64,000 bases of DNA from Aselliscus stoliczkanus (Eukaryota; Chordata; Mammalia; Chiroptera; Hipposideridae): assembly GCA_033961575.1 (NCBI GenBank), contig CM066733.1, positions 63,920,921-63,984,920 on the forward strand, written 5' to 3'. Of the stretch, positions 30,841-43,264 are shown piece by piece; position 1 is the first letter of the stretch, and each line of letters opens with the position of its first letter. The position numbers and the translations under genes were made by a program. The notes under the pieces are model-generated. The model was given only the letters and a program-made list of their open reading frames with translations. It was not told where the DNA came from and searched no databases.

Positions 30841-33755
30841 GACCACTTAAGGGAGTTTGACACAGGCATATGTAGCAGGAGATGAAGTAGCAATAGAAGG
30901 TGAAACGGGTGTCTTAGGGGTAGTGGTGATAGCTTGAGTGATTCACAAATTCAGGTTTTGTAGTCTGAATGGATGGTTTGAATGCCCAGAGATATCTGAG
31001 CACTTTTTAATCAGAATTTTATCTGTAAATTCCAATGATATAAAAGATCAGGAGAGTTAGGCATTAGAGACTCCCCAGAGTGAGGTGTGCTCCTGCTGGC
31101 ATCTATCTAGAGATATGGGTAAAGCTGGGATATGGGGCAGAATGGCTCATTCTTAAAACACTAAGAGCTCTCAGGAGAGGTGAGGTTGTAGGGAAAAATG
31201 TTCAGAAAAGGGAGGAAGAGAAGCCTGGGACACTTAGAGGAGACTCTTTTGCCAAGTTCAAGGGTGAGCCAGCCTCTGCTCGATGCAAGTCACAATCTGA
31301 GACCAACTGTTGGCCTCAACTTGGAAGCATGGAAGTTTCTGGTTTTGTGAACTGAGTGAAAGACTCCACCCACAAAGAATTTTGGGAGCACTGAAGGGAA
31401 GTGTACTGGTGCTTCATTAGAAAATAATGCCAGGGGCAGAGATCTCTTAAGCAACCCTGCTGGGAGCTAGTTTTCAAAGCTGGGCTGACAAAACAAGCCG
31501 CTGCCAGAAAGTCAATCTCAAGGATCTGGACCTCTATGCTGGTACACAGGATATAGTATATTGTATTATATTTTACATATTACGCAATATGGTATGTGTA
31601 TACATGGGCTTCATCTGTGTATGTACGAAAGAGGCAGTGGACAGAAAACGGCAAGGAGAGAGGAAGGTGGGGCCATCTCCTGTGTCACAATGAGCAGTGT
31701 TGACCATGTACAAGGATCCCTGTGGTATCCCTTTCATTCTGAATTCACCTCACGCTGCCGAGTGCCTCTGCAGTGCTCTGTGATCCTCCACGAGGCCCTG
31801 ATCGAAATGCTTGGAGCTGCACTTACAATAAAGGAAAGCAAAGGGTTAAAAGCCCCTCATCCTTGCGCGGTTCCCCCCTCCCCCCCCCCCCCCGGCAGCC
31901 CCCCTCACCCCCAGTGGTCTTGCTTATGGAATGCCAGCCACCCAGAAACCCTGTCTGGTAGCTGCCATGGTTTGTGTTTGCACGTTTCCCCCGCATTTGT
32001 GGTCTGCAGACACGGGGCTGCCTGTCAGCAATGTGAGTCATTTTCTTTTCTGCTCTGGTTTCGTGGCTGGGCCTCCTGAGGCAGCGGGCACATTCATTAG
32101 GAGATCTGCCCCAGACGGGCAGCTTGGGGATGGGAAGCTAGCTGTGGGGTCAGCTGGGCTTTGCCTGGGCCTGCTCTTTCCTTAGGAAACAGATGACTGT
32201 TCTGGGGGTGGGGGGAGGGAAGGTGGTCTGAGCATGGCAGATGGGGAGGAGGAGACAGGGGACTTTGGTCTCTGGTGCTCTTTAGAGGCCAGAAAGAGTG
32301 TAGGGAAGAGCCATCCTTGGGCTTTCTGTCCGACCACTCCTCTCTCCTTTGGTCAGCAATGGGGTTTGAAGAGGCTCTTTTGGCATGGCCCTGGGATCCT
32401 CGACCTCTAAACAAGCCCTCCTGCCTCCAGGCAATCAGGCCCATCTTGAGATCTTCAAGTTCTCCGTGAAGATCCGGGCAAGCTGCTTTTCCCCTCAGGA
32501 TGCTTCGTTCCATCAGCCAAGTCATGCTCCGCTGAGGTCATGGGAGATGGATTATCTTCTACAGGCATTTGCAAATGACAGCTCAAACTTGAATCTACAA
32601 GTAGGTGTTGATGGCAGAAACTCCCAGGCATCTGTTTCCATCCCTTTGGCACCTCACCTTCAGCATCTGCTCCACACCTTTCACACTTGCAGAAAATTGC
32701 TGGTCTCCTTTGAATTTCTGTCTTCCCTGGCATTCAGTAGGAGCTAGCATACATGGAAGCCAGAGTTGGGGGTGGCTGGGAACTTCAGGGTGCTTGCTGT
32801 TGGTTTGTCTGCCTGAGACAGAGGTGAATGGCATTTAAAGAAGCCTGTGATACCCCTAGTCACCCATCAATTGCTCATGTCTGTGAGGAGGATCACAAAC
32901 TGCTGTTTTCATTTGTAATACACTCCCTCCTCCTCCCCCTCCCCCACTTCACGCTAGACTCAATGCTGTGCTGCAGCCAGGGCAGTTTTTCTTGGCATAA
33001 TCATGGATTGTGACTCTATGTTTGACCTGTCACAGAACAATTGTTCTCAAAAAACAGTGAGAGGGGAAACAGAGAACTCAGGATCGAACCCTCTCTTCCA
33101 CCTGCTCCTTTATTTCCTGCCTCTCTGAAGAGGTATAGATGGTACCATGGCTTCCCCTCCCCTCCCCTCAGCCTTGTAGCCTGCCCCTCCTCCCCCAAAC
33201 TCCTTCAGACATTGTGTTTTTAGTAAAGAGAATGTTAGAACAGCCCACAGTCAAGGTTAGGCAACTGTGATATGTTTTAGTCCGAGATATTTCCATCCCC
33301 CACCCCTGCCACCCCCAGTCAGCTCAGAAAAACTGTTAACTTGAACTGGTATTCCTTCAACTCCAAAGGTGCTAAGACTGAGTATAAAGAGCCAGGGCTT
33401 TAAAGCCTCATAGCATGTCTCCTCCACTCTCAAATTGGTGATTAGTTGTTTCATTGAATTGATAACTGTTTCTAAAACTCTTCCAAGCTGAGTACATTGT
33501 CTTTAACACATATATAAAAATCAGATCCTCATTGTTACCTGCAGGATGAAGTCCAAAGAGTTAACCAAGCTGCTAAGTACAGCTGTTTAGGTTGTACACT
33601 GTGCAACGTGAAGGTGCATCATACTCAGCACCACTGTACTAAGACCCTATAATAAGCCAAACATTCAAAGCTTTTCACAGTACATTTTCAAGCAACTTTC
33701 CTAATCTTATGTTTCCTAAGCCTATAGGTGTACCTTTAATTTTAACCAGTCTAGA
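30841..33755. other. Repeat-poor unique sequence, no gene confirmed
   Basis: About 2.9 kb with few recognisable repeats and a higher GC content at 31650-32500. Its open frames (the longest is 172 codons at 31561-32079, plus) overlap frames on the other strand, lack domains and run through the C homopolymer. I do not call a gene. A C run lies at 31880-31893, and C-rich tracts at 32925-32945 and 33150-33195. Confidence 0.55.
31873..31893. repeat. C-homopolymer tract
   Basis: A 6-nt C run, one T, then 14 C. Such a tract is prone to length variation and sequencing error. Confidence 0.9.
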
Positions 33756-33759
33756 CTCA

Positions 33760-34165
33760 CTGCCTTTAAACACACCTTGAAATTCCTACATCAGGTCTTT
33801 GCACAGACTCTTCCATTGGCAGGAAGAGTGCTGCTTCCTCATCTCCATCTAGTTGAGTCTTCCCAGTTCTTCAAAACCTACCTCAAGTTTTACCTTTTTT
33901 TGTGACATATTCCCTGCTCACACCACCTGGAAGCCATCACTATTTCTTCTGGCCTTCCGTAGTGCTTGTCAATAGACCCCTTGAGATGCACTATACACAG
34001 CTGGAATTTTAGTTTTCTTCCCATGAATTCTATATCTCCAACTAGATTACAAGCATTTGAAGACAGAACCCATGTTTAACATTTCCTGAATTTCCAACAA
34101 TGCCAGACCTAGTGTCTGACACACAAAGTGTGCTCAGTAAATTGTTGATCTACTGACTGGTTGGT
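33760..34165 (+). repeat. L2 LINE 3' part
   Basis: Forward L2: 'ggtctttgcacagactcttc', 'ttcttcaaaacctacctcaa', then the 3' end 'agattacaagcatttgaaga', 'gtgctcagtaaattgttgat'. Confidence 0.8.
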
Positions 34166-34384
34166 TCAAGTTGCTTTGTGAAGAACCCACTCACCCTATC
34201 TCCCACCCACCCCTTTGTTATTTTATTCCAGTTTCTGGAATTTCATAATAACAGAGATGATTCCAGAAAGCTGATATAGACCATTTCCTCCAAATAAACC
34301 CATGTTTTCAGATGACAAGCTGTGCAGCTTTCTACAAAAGAAAACCTCTGTTGGGTTCCATCAAATACATGCCAAATAATAATG

Positions 34385-34610
34385 ATAATGAAACAATATC
34401 CATGTATTTAGTGCTTAGTAGCCATATGGACTACATACTTTACATACAGTATCTTATTTAATCTCCAGCAAACCATAAGGTAGATACTTACATTTTCCCC
34501 GTTTACAGGTGAGTAAATGAAGGCTTAAATAGGTAAAACAATTTGTCTTAATTCACAGAGTTCGTTAGTGATAACCCAGTGATTCAAACCCAGTCCTTCT
34601 GAATCTGAAG
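34385..34610 (-). repeat. MIR SINE, near full length
   Basis: Reversed MIR: 'atccatgtatttagtgctta', 'cttatttaatctccagcaaa', 'ttttccccgtttacaggtga', 'gtgattcaaacccagtcctt'. Confidence 0.85.
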
Positions 34611-34688
34611 GGTGTCAACCATGGTGCAGGTAGACAAGATTTCCCAGATCTTTTTTTTTTTAAAGCTTCCTGGTGGGAAGACACTCAT

Positions 34689-34713
34689 GGGGGTGGGGGG
34701 GTGGGGTTCAGGG
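34689..34713 (+). other. G-quadruplex motif
   Basis: Four G runs (5, 7, 4 and 3 G) separated by loops of 1, 1 and 4 nt satisfy the standard quadruplex pattern. No promoter is visible nearby. Confidence 0.75.
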
Positions 34714-37700
34714 CTGACCCGGATGTCCCCAGAAGCCTCAGTCCTTAGAATGTGTCTGCCAGAAACTGGTTCATAGGCCTTATCTTTAAAAGTAAGCCAT
34801 TGCACTAGGGCCTTCCTGTTCTAAGAATTTATGAAGCTACAAAAAAGTAAAGCCATGGCCCTTGTTCTCAGGAATTTACAATCTTGTCGGGGAGGGAAGG
34901 TCTAGACATTTGGAGAGGAAGAGCCAGTTAAAGTAGAATATGTCCCAGCCAGGTAAGGGGTGATCAGCCGGTTCAAGCACATCAGAGGCTCAGAGAAAGC
35001 CGGCACGTTTCCTCTGCAAACAGATCACGCTTGCATCTGCCATCAGAGGGATGCCTTTTCTTGAAGAAAGACAATGAACTTGACCTTCCCAACAAGGCCT
35101 GGGGAGGCCTGCCAGAGGAGTGGCTCCTATCACAACCCCAGGATGTTTATCAGGCAGGCCATTTTGACCCTTCGACAAGATGTTCCTTGAGCAAATTTTT
35201 TGGAATTTTGGTGGGCTCTGACCTGCAGTTTTCACTTCCAAAATAACTTGACTTTTCTAAAGTGGTAATTTCATTTTCATGATAATACTAAACTGAAGCC
35301 ACATGATCTCTAATTGGAAGCAGGTCTTGGGCCGCAGAGTTGCCAAGAAGCAGTAAGAAACATGCTTATTCTACTACTTTGCTTGAGGCACTCAGCATTT
35401 TTGAATGCCTGGGCAGAAATATAGTTTTTTAAATAAAGCCAATCCCTGAGAGAGGAGGGGGTGAGGGGAAGAGAAAGCAAGGCAGGGTGGGGGTGGTTAG
35501 AAATGGGAGAAGGAATTTTTTTTTTTTTTAATGCAGAGAGAGGAAAATAATACTCTTTATTTTTGTATTGAAATTTCCCCATTTGTCTCTGCTATCTTTG
35601 GGTATTAATGAAATTGGGGTGTATCCTTCGCGTCTTGGGGTGGGGGTGACAGTGTCTCTGAGGTTCTTTCAAATTCGCTGTTCTGATTTCCTTCAGCCCA
35701 GCAAAACATAGGGGCCAACTTCACACGGGATGCTGGGAATGGTTTCTTTTATTATTTTCTTTCCCACATCACTTCACTTGTTCTATTAATTGTATCCCGA
35801 TGAGAGATGCAGTAACTCCTCCTCCAGTGGCAGTTGGAAGATTGTTTCAATAAGTCTCTCCGGAGGGAGACAAGCAGGCAATCACAGCCTTTCTTTTTCC
35901 TCTAACCGGGCCTCAGAAAGCCAGGGGAGGCTCCAGAAAACACTGACACGAAGGAAATCTTTTAATGACTTTTTTTTTTTAAAGAAACAAAACAAACCAC
36001 TCTCGGAAAACAAAAATTATATAACGGATTAAATGCATATCTGAACTTTCTGACGGAAGCCAAGGCTGTTTTCTAAATACAGTCAGGAGCTTAGTAATCA
36101 CATGCTGTTTTTGGAGGCTGTTCCCTTCCTGCTGCCCTCAGTTTCCTGCAAGGCACCATTTTAGACAAATGTGCTGGAGGGGACTCCCGGTTCTGTGGTT
36201 CTGTCCCATCCTGTCCGTTAATATCCTCCGGAGTGCCGTTTCAGCCTCCTGCTGGATGGCAGCTCTGCGGGTCTTGTCCTCCTGGCATCCCTGTGTGTCC
36301 ACTGTCCCTCCTGTTTGCCCTGCCAGCTCTGGCATTAGGCCTTTCTGCAAGGGCTGCCCATTGCTTGGGCTGGACCAGAAGAATCCCTGGCATAATTCTT
36401 ATTCTTCTTTTTGTACTTTGCACCCCGGAGGAAAGGAAACCTATAAAAGAAAGCATGAAGAAGGGAGCAAGGAAGGGCCAAAGTGATGGGGGAAAGAGCA
36501 AGTTCTAGATTTCAGCCTTAACTGTTGCCTCTAAAAAAACCGCCGCACCCTGGGTTGGGGTAGGGTGGCCCAGAATTTGGGTTCAGGAAGCAAGTCTCGA
36601 GGGGGAGAATATTTGGAAATGTAACCACAATGCCTCAAAATAGATGTGACTCAGTGATTTCCCAAAATATGGATTTCAGATAACTATCACGTTACATCCT
36701 TGTACTTTTCACTTGATTCTTCTAAGGCAGTCGTTGACGTTTTTAATTTAAACCCCGCTGTTACACACCCACTTCAGTTTCCAGGGAAGGCACGCAGGTG
36801 GTGAAGGTCCAGTGGGGACATTTGCTTTCTCCTGATGTCCCCGAGGACCTCTAGGCCCTGAAGCCTGAAGAAGCGGGAACATCTGGTCCATTTCAGCAGT
36901 TTATTCACAAGTTCAGCCAGTCATCTGGATGTTTTGTCTATGTGGTGCCAAACATCTGGGTTGAAATTTTTTTAACCAGACTTATTAGATGTTTTGGCAT
37001 TGTGTAGACAGGAATTCAATTTTTTAATAGTTATTTCTCTACTCATCTGAGATCCTTAGTAAACTGGTGCTCTGGTACAATGAAGGAGAGAGATACAAAG
37101 GAAAGCTTTTTTTTTTTTTTTTTTTGTGATTGCTTTAATTTTTTGGAGGTATTTACACCATTCTAAATCAGTGGTTGGGCTGCTTTGCTTTTTCACTGGT
37201 AGCCAAAACTGACCAGAATAAGATGGTGTGTTGATCTTAACAAAACTCAACCTTAGATGTTCCAAATTAAGTTTAAAGGAATTAAAATTTTAATGTTTTT
37301 AGCAAGAGCTTAAAAACAGAGACTTGATTCTTGAAAATTACTTATGAGAATTAGGTTATCTCTGGATTTTTATACTTATCCTTTCAAGTAAGATTGGAAG
37401 ATTCTGGAGGGCAGATATGAGTTTTACAGAAGCTTTATTATCTAATTGGCCACAGTTTTTGTTAAGGATGGTGGTTATAGGGGCAGATAGAATGTGACTT
37501 TAAATTGTTTTCTTTTACTTAGTTATTTTATGCTGTTTATCTTTCCCTTGTAAGTTCTAGATAAAAAGGTAAATACATAAAAATGTAGCGATTTATACTG
37601 TGTCAGTAAATAAAAATGCAGCAATTTATACCTTGAAAACCCCTGGTGTTTAAAACACTAATTAAACTAGTGAGACCTTTTTTCTCCCGAAAACAGTAGG

Positions 37701-38105
37701 AAAAGTTGATAACTTGCTAAATTTTCTTTTTTTTTTTTTCCTCTAAATTGCTTCGGTCTTGAAGGAGGGAGGAACTAGGTATCTGGAGAAAACGTCACCC
37801 TGATTCTGGATATATTTTTACCATCGACTGTCTGTATAAACCTCAGGCTGATTCTTTGTCAGTGCATGAACCTTGGGGAAGTAAAGGAAGGCAGAGAGTG
37901 GTTTTGGTCTGGCCGGGAGACCTATGAAGTCAGGGCTCTTCTCCAAGAGAGATTTTTAACAATGGTGTCTTGTCTACAGATAGTTGCTAGTTGGTCTTTA
38001 ATGAAGGGTATTGAAGTCAGTGTTGTCTTATGTTGCCATTTGACCACCCTGCTACTGTTTTCTTTTCAGAGTCTCAGGAAGTTACTATACCTGGCAAAGC
38101 TGTCC
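34714..38105. other. Repeat-poor unique sequence, no gene confirmed
   Basis: About 3.4 kb with no clear transposon. Poly-T tracts lie at 35517-35530, 37107-37126 and 37727-37739. CpGs are relatively frequent at 35600-36600. Overlapping frames on both strands around 36138-36508 share the same DNA and none resembles a known protein. Candidate for conserved non-coding DNA. Confidence 0.5.
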
Positions 38106-39129
38106 TTCCGAAGTGAAGAAGAGATTTAAAAATCTTCCCCAAACAAACAAAAAACCGAGGGAATTTATCACCACTAGACTTGCCTTATAAGAAATGCTAA
38201 AGAGAATTCTACAAACTAAAATGAAAAAAAAAATGCCAATTACCATGGTAAAAACAGAAATGTGTAAAACTCATTAGCAAAGGTAAATATATAGTCAAAG
38301 TTAGATTCTCTAATATTGTAATAGTGGTACATGAATCACAACTCTAGTTCAAAACTCAAAAAACAAAAATAACTAACTACAATAATTTGTTTTTAGACAC
38401 ATAATATTAAGAAAATGTAAATTGTAACATTAAAATCCTAGAATGTAAGGGGGAAGCAATAAAAATATAAAGTTTTCATATGCTTCCAAAGTTATCAGCT
38501 TGAAATAGGGTGTTATATTTTATCTAAGCCTTATGGTAACCACCAAAGCAAAACCTGTAGCAGATACACACAAAATTATGATACATGAAAAATTATATGC
38601 CAATAAATTGGACAACCTATAAGAAAGGATAAATTCCTAACAAGACTGAATCAAAGAAACAGAAAATATGAACAGACCAATTACTAGTAAGGAGATTGAA
38701 TCAGTAATCTAAAACCTCACCACCGCTCCACCCTCCCCCCCAAAAAAAAAAAAAAAAAAAAGGAGAACCAGGACCAGATGGGTTCACTGGAAAATTCTAC
38801 CAAACATTTAAAAAAGTAATACCAATACTTCTCAAAATCTTCCAAAAAATAAAGAGGAGAAAACACATTCAAACTAATTTTATGAAGCTAGCATTACCCT
38901 GATACCAAAACCAGACAAGGACACTACAAGAAAATAAAATTATAGGCCAATAACCCTGATAATCATAGACGCAAAAATCCTCAACAAAATATTAGCAAAC
39001 TAAATTCAACAATACATTAAAGAGATCACATACCAATGACAATTGGAATTCATTCCTGGGATGAAAGTATGGTTCGATAGCTACAAATTGATGTGATACA
39101 CCACATTTATAAAATAAAAGATAAAAATC

Positions 39130-39580
39130 TTATGATCATCTCAATAGGTGCAGAAAAAGCATTTGACAAAATTCAACATTCGTTCATGTTAAAAACTCTC
39201 AACAAAGTGGGCACAGAGGGAATGCATCTCAACATAATAAAGGTTATATATGCCCACAACTAATAGCATACTTAATGTTGAAAAACTGAAAGTTTTTCCT
39301 GTAAGGTCAGGAACAAAAAAGGATGCTCACTTTTGCCACTTTTATTCAACATAGTACTAAAAGTCCTAGCCAGAGCAATTAGGCAAGAAAAACAAGTAAA
39401 AGGCCTACAAATCAGTATGCAAGAAGTAACACTGTTTATATTTGCACATGACATGACATTACATATAAAAAACTCTAAAGGCTTCACAAAAAAACTGTTA
39501 GAACAAACCAATGAATTCAGTAAAGTTGAAGGATACAAAATCACTATACAAAAATCAATTGTTTCTATACACTAATAACG
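39130..39580 (+). pseudogene. L1 ORF2 reverse transcriptase relic
   Basis: Translation across frames gives the RT core: a block reading '[20 protein letters not shown]', then 'LPLLFNIVLKVLARAIRQEK' and the catalytic site. That site is 'FAHDM' (39441-39455) where active L1 has FADDM, so the first catalytic Asp of the pair is His. Together with stop codons this makes the copy inactive. A further fragment at 39707-39900 includes '[18 protein letters not shown]'. Confidence 0.88.
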
Positions 39581-40028
39581 AGATATCTGAAAAAAGAGAA
39601 AACAATCCCATTCATGATAGCACCAAAATAATAAAACACTTACGAATAAATTTAACCAAAAATTCATATAAGGCAAGAAACATCTGTCACTGAAAACTAT
39701 AAGATATTGGTGAAAGAAATTGAAGAAAATATAAATAAATGGAAAGGTATCCCATGTTCATGGATCAGAATTAATGGTGTTAAAATGTTCATAGTACACA
39801 AACTCATCTATAGATTCAATGCAATCCTTACCAAATGTCCAATGACATTTTTTTTTTTTACAGGAACAGAAAAAGAAAATCCTAAAATTGGTATGGAACC
39901 ACAAAAGACCCTAAATAATCAAACAGCTTGGCTATTCAAACTGTATCACAAAATGTTAGTAAACAAAAGAGTATGGTATTGGCATAAAAATAGACACATA
40001 GATCAATGTAGCCTAATGGAGAGCCCAG

Positions 40029-40050
40029 AAATACACACACACACACACAC

Positions 40051-40083
<33 letters not shown>

Positions 40084-40138
40084 CAAATAAATAAATATAT
40101 GTATATATAGAGAGCATATATATATACACACACACACA

Positions 40139-40175
<37 letters not shown>

Positions 40176-40182
40176 CACACTA

Positions 40183-40231
<49 letters not shown>
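40029..40231. repeat. Compound (AC)n/(TA)n microsatellite
   Basis: AC runs at 40031-40050 and 40123-40141, and long TA runs at 40142-40173 and 40185-40231, with a short break. It lies inside the L1 and replaces or separates ORF2 sequence. Confidence 0.95.
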
Positions 40232-40237
<6 letters not shown>

Positions 40238-40755
40238 GGGAAATGCAGCTCAAAACCACAATGAGTTATCACCTCATACACATTAGAATGGCTATTATAA
40301 AAAAGACAAGAGATAAGTGTTGGTGAGGATGTGGAGAAAAAAGAACACTTGTAAACTATTGGTGGGATTATAAATTAGTACAACCATTATGAAAAACAGT
40401 ATGGAATGTCCTCAAAAGAAACCAACCAACCAATCAAACAAACAAACAAACAACAACAAAAAAATAGAACTACTATATCATCCAGCAATCCTCTTCTGAA
40501 TATATATCTAAAGGGAATAAAAATCACTATGTTGAAGAGACACCTGCACCCGTGTATTCACTGCAGCATTATTTAAAATAGCCACGACATGAAAACAACC
40601 TGTGTGCTCATCAATGGATGAATGGATGAAGGAAATATAGTTTGGATATGCAATGGAATATTATTCAGCCATGAAAAGAAAGGAAATTCTTCCATTGGCA
40701 ACAAGAGGGATGAACCTTGAAGGCTAAGTGAAATAAGGCAGACATAAAAAGACAA

Positions 40756-41840
40756 GTACTTTTTTCACAACTCTTAAGACACTGACAAAGTATTAGATTT
40801 GAGGGCTTCCCTCCCCCCATGTCCATTTTCTTCTGCATTAAAATTGTTCTTGCTTTAGAAATAGTGAGCAACACTTTGGAAAGATCTTTAAGGTATAACT
40901 CTGTAGACTGTCCTGCACTTCCTTGTCTAATGCCTTGCAGGATCTTCAATCAGCTGAACTTCTCCATAGGCCTGTACACACACATCACAGAGGTGCACAC
41001 GTGCCCAAGGTAAGTGGGAATGAGAGCAGAGCTTCAGGGTTCTCTAACTCAGGCAAGGGAGAGAAGTCCAGCTAGTCATCTGAGTGAAATGAGACAAAAT
41101 CTCATTAATTTCCATTATCTCCCACAATATCTGCCGTCTACAATGACTTGGAATGGTGAATCTCAGTTGACATGTTGAATTAAACACTTGCTATTAAAGT
41201 CAATTGAGTTATTGAAAAGAACAGCAGGGCTCTGCTAATTCACAGAGCCCCCACGCTTAGAATGTTCATTTCATGAGCTCCCAAGTCCAAGTAAAATTAA
41301 ATGCTTGCTGGATAACAGCTTAAAAGAAGTCATAAGGGAATGACATCTTTGTTTTTCAAAAGGTTATGTCCAACAAAAGTGAGAATTTCCGAATTAACTT
41401 AATAAGTGATGAAGTTTTTTAGGGAAGAAGTTTGAATTTTCTCACAGACATCTGGGTCACATATCTCAGAATTAAGGGAGATACATGAGTACATCCCACT
41501 TGGCCATTTCATTAGGCACAGAGGGGTGCAGTGATTTGGACTGACACCCCAGATACCTCTCAGTCCTTCGTTCTGTCTTTCTTGTAGACCACAGGTCTTT
41601 GTCTATCATTGGGCCTCCTAATGAATTTTAGGAGAACTCAGAAAACACAGGATATATCCAGACTTTTCTAGCGTATGAGGTGAGTGAGAAGAAGTGATGA
41701 CAATAAACTCTGGAAAGGTAATTTGAGGCCACATAGGGAAGTAGCCTTGACTATTATACTAAGAAATCTTAATTATTTTATGCTGGTGGGAAAATAGTAG
41801 GGGATTTTGAGTACTGCCATTAAAAATCAATGGTATGCTC
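40756..41840. other. Unique sequence, no gene
   Basis: No repeat or coding feature recognised. Confidence 0.5.
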
Positions 41841-41846
41841 TAGGAT

Positions 41847-41960
41847 AGTGATTCTCAAACTTTAGTGTGTGCCAGAATCTCCTGGAGGGCTTGTTAAAGC
41901 AGAGATAGATGAGACTTAAATGACTTAAACTCCTGGAAATTCAATTGATCTGGAATAATT
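41847..41960 (+). mobile_element. MER5A-like hAT fragment
   Basis: Starts 'gtgattctcaaactttagtg', then 'gccagaatctcctggagggc' and 'ttgttaaag', the usual left half of the MER5A non-autonomous hAT. The right half is not recognisable. Confidence 0.7.
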
Positions 41961-43260
41961 AATGTGGCTAATCACACACTCTGAACCTTTAAAATCTATT
42001 TCATTCCAAGGTTTGGTAACAAAGCGGGGGAGGCACACTGTAAGAGAAACATAGCAGCCCTACCCCAAACCATGCTTACCTGAGTTCAGTAGCCAGGGCT
42101 GCATGGATCCCAGCAATAAAGGAAAGTTAAAAATAAAATTAATTTTAGGGGACAACACACTTGAGTGCAGAATGTCATAAGCCTATGATTTGAGAAACAG
42201 GGATCCAATTATCCTCGTTAGGGATAAGTAGTGTCCAAGTTTTAAGATCTGGCTCTTAGAAGTGCCTTCTTCTGCCAAAACCAGCAGAATGTGTGGGCAT
42301 CACCCAGCTCTCTTCTTACGTTGGCCAGGACATAGGCTGTGTGACATCAGCTCTCTGTTACATCAGCTCTCTTTCATCCAGCTCGGAAGCCCATTCCCTG
42401 TTCAAGTATATCATAGACACTGTGAACATCAAAAATACTGCAATACTATTTTCAATCATTTCATTCAAAGTCTTTTGCCTTTTAAATTTTCTGGTTCTCC
42501 CCAAGAAAATGTACAAGTTTTGTCTTCTAATCAAAAGCCAGTTTTAGATTTCAATCAAAGAAAGAAACCCAGCAGAGTGGGGAGAAGAGCAATGCCTTGA
42601 GGCTTTAAAAGTCAAATTATAGAAGACTGGTTAAATTTCATGTTTTAGCCACTCAGTGGACTAGTATGTAACCGTTTAAAATTATTCAGGTAGATGTCTA
42701 TTGCCATAAAGTTTTTCACAGTATGCAGCTTACTCAAAAATGTTCACAAAACAGAAGACTTGTTCTTTCCAGATTTTCAAGACTGATTGCAAGGTGTACA
42801 CACCCAATGAGGGAATTTAGTAAATAACAAGATCATTTTAGTTCAATTAAATAAGGTGATTATTTTAGCTACAAAAGAATATTAATGGAAATCTAGAGAT
42901 AGGAACTACAGGCCAGCAAGACATCCGAGAACAAGCACGTGGGAGCTAGACTTTGGGGACACGGGAAATACAAACCCCTCAGATGTTACTTTAAATAAAT
43001 TCATTCCAAGACTTTCAGCCACTTAGTTTTTGTTTTGTGGAAAAAAGTTCAGGGTATAGATTTCAATTTAAAAAACAGTTTAAACACTTCAGTAATGAGT
43101 GAAAAAGAAAACCATAGCTTAAAGCAAGAAAACTAATTAATGCCTGAATATAGGGATGTTTTTAATGTGCTTCTAATTTATACTTGTTTTGTCCTAAATT
43201 GAAAACTGTAATTACCTGAAGATCATTTTATTATGGTTTCAATGATTACACATCTTTGGA
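41961..43260. other. Unique sequence, no gene
   Basis: AT-rich unique sequence. A 13-bp motif 'acatcagctctct' occurs twice in tandem around 42344-42373. No gene seen. Confidence 0.5.
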
Positions 43261-43264
43261 AATA

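Larger units (their letters stand above)
38110..40750 (+). repeat. L1 LINE, decayed, 5' truncated
   Basis: Plus-strand L1 with the RT region, ORF2 C-terminal part and matching 3' landmarks ('atgaaccttgaaggctaagt' near 40712). Stops and frameshifts are throughout. A TA/AC microsatellite interrupts it at about 40029-40231. A poly-C then poly-A tract at 38734-38761 sits just before the RT block beginning 'accaggaccagatgggttca'. Confidence 0.9.

Noticed and set aside
31561..32079. Longest open frame (172 codons, plus)
   Set aside because: No domain. It overlaps long frames in other phases, crosses a C homopolymer and lies in GC-rich DNA where long frames arise by chance.
32097..32525. 142-codon minus frame
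   Set aside because: It shares the DNA with several plus-strand frames and shows a low-complexity Pro/Ser composition. No homology recognised.
39936..40259. Minus frame rich in Tyr and Ile
   Set aside because: It is translation of the TA/AC microsatellite inside an L1.
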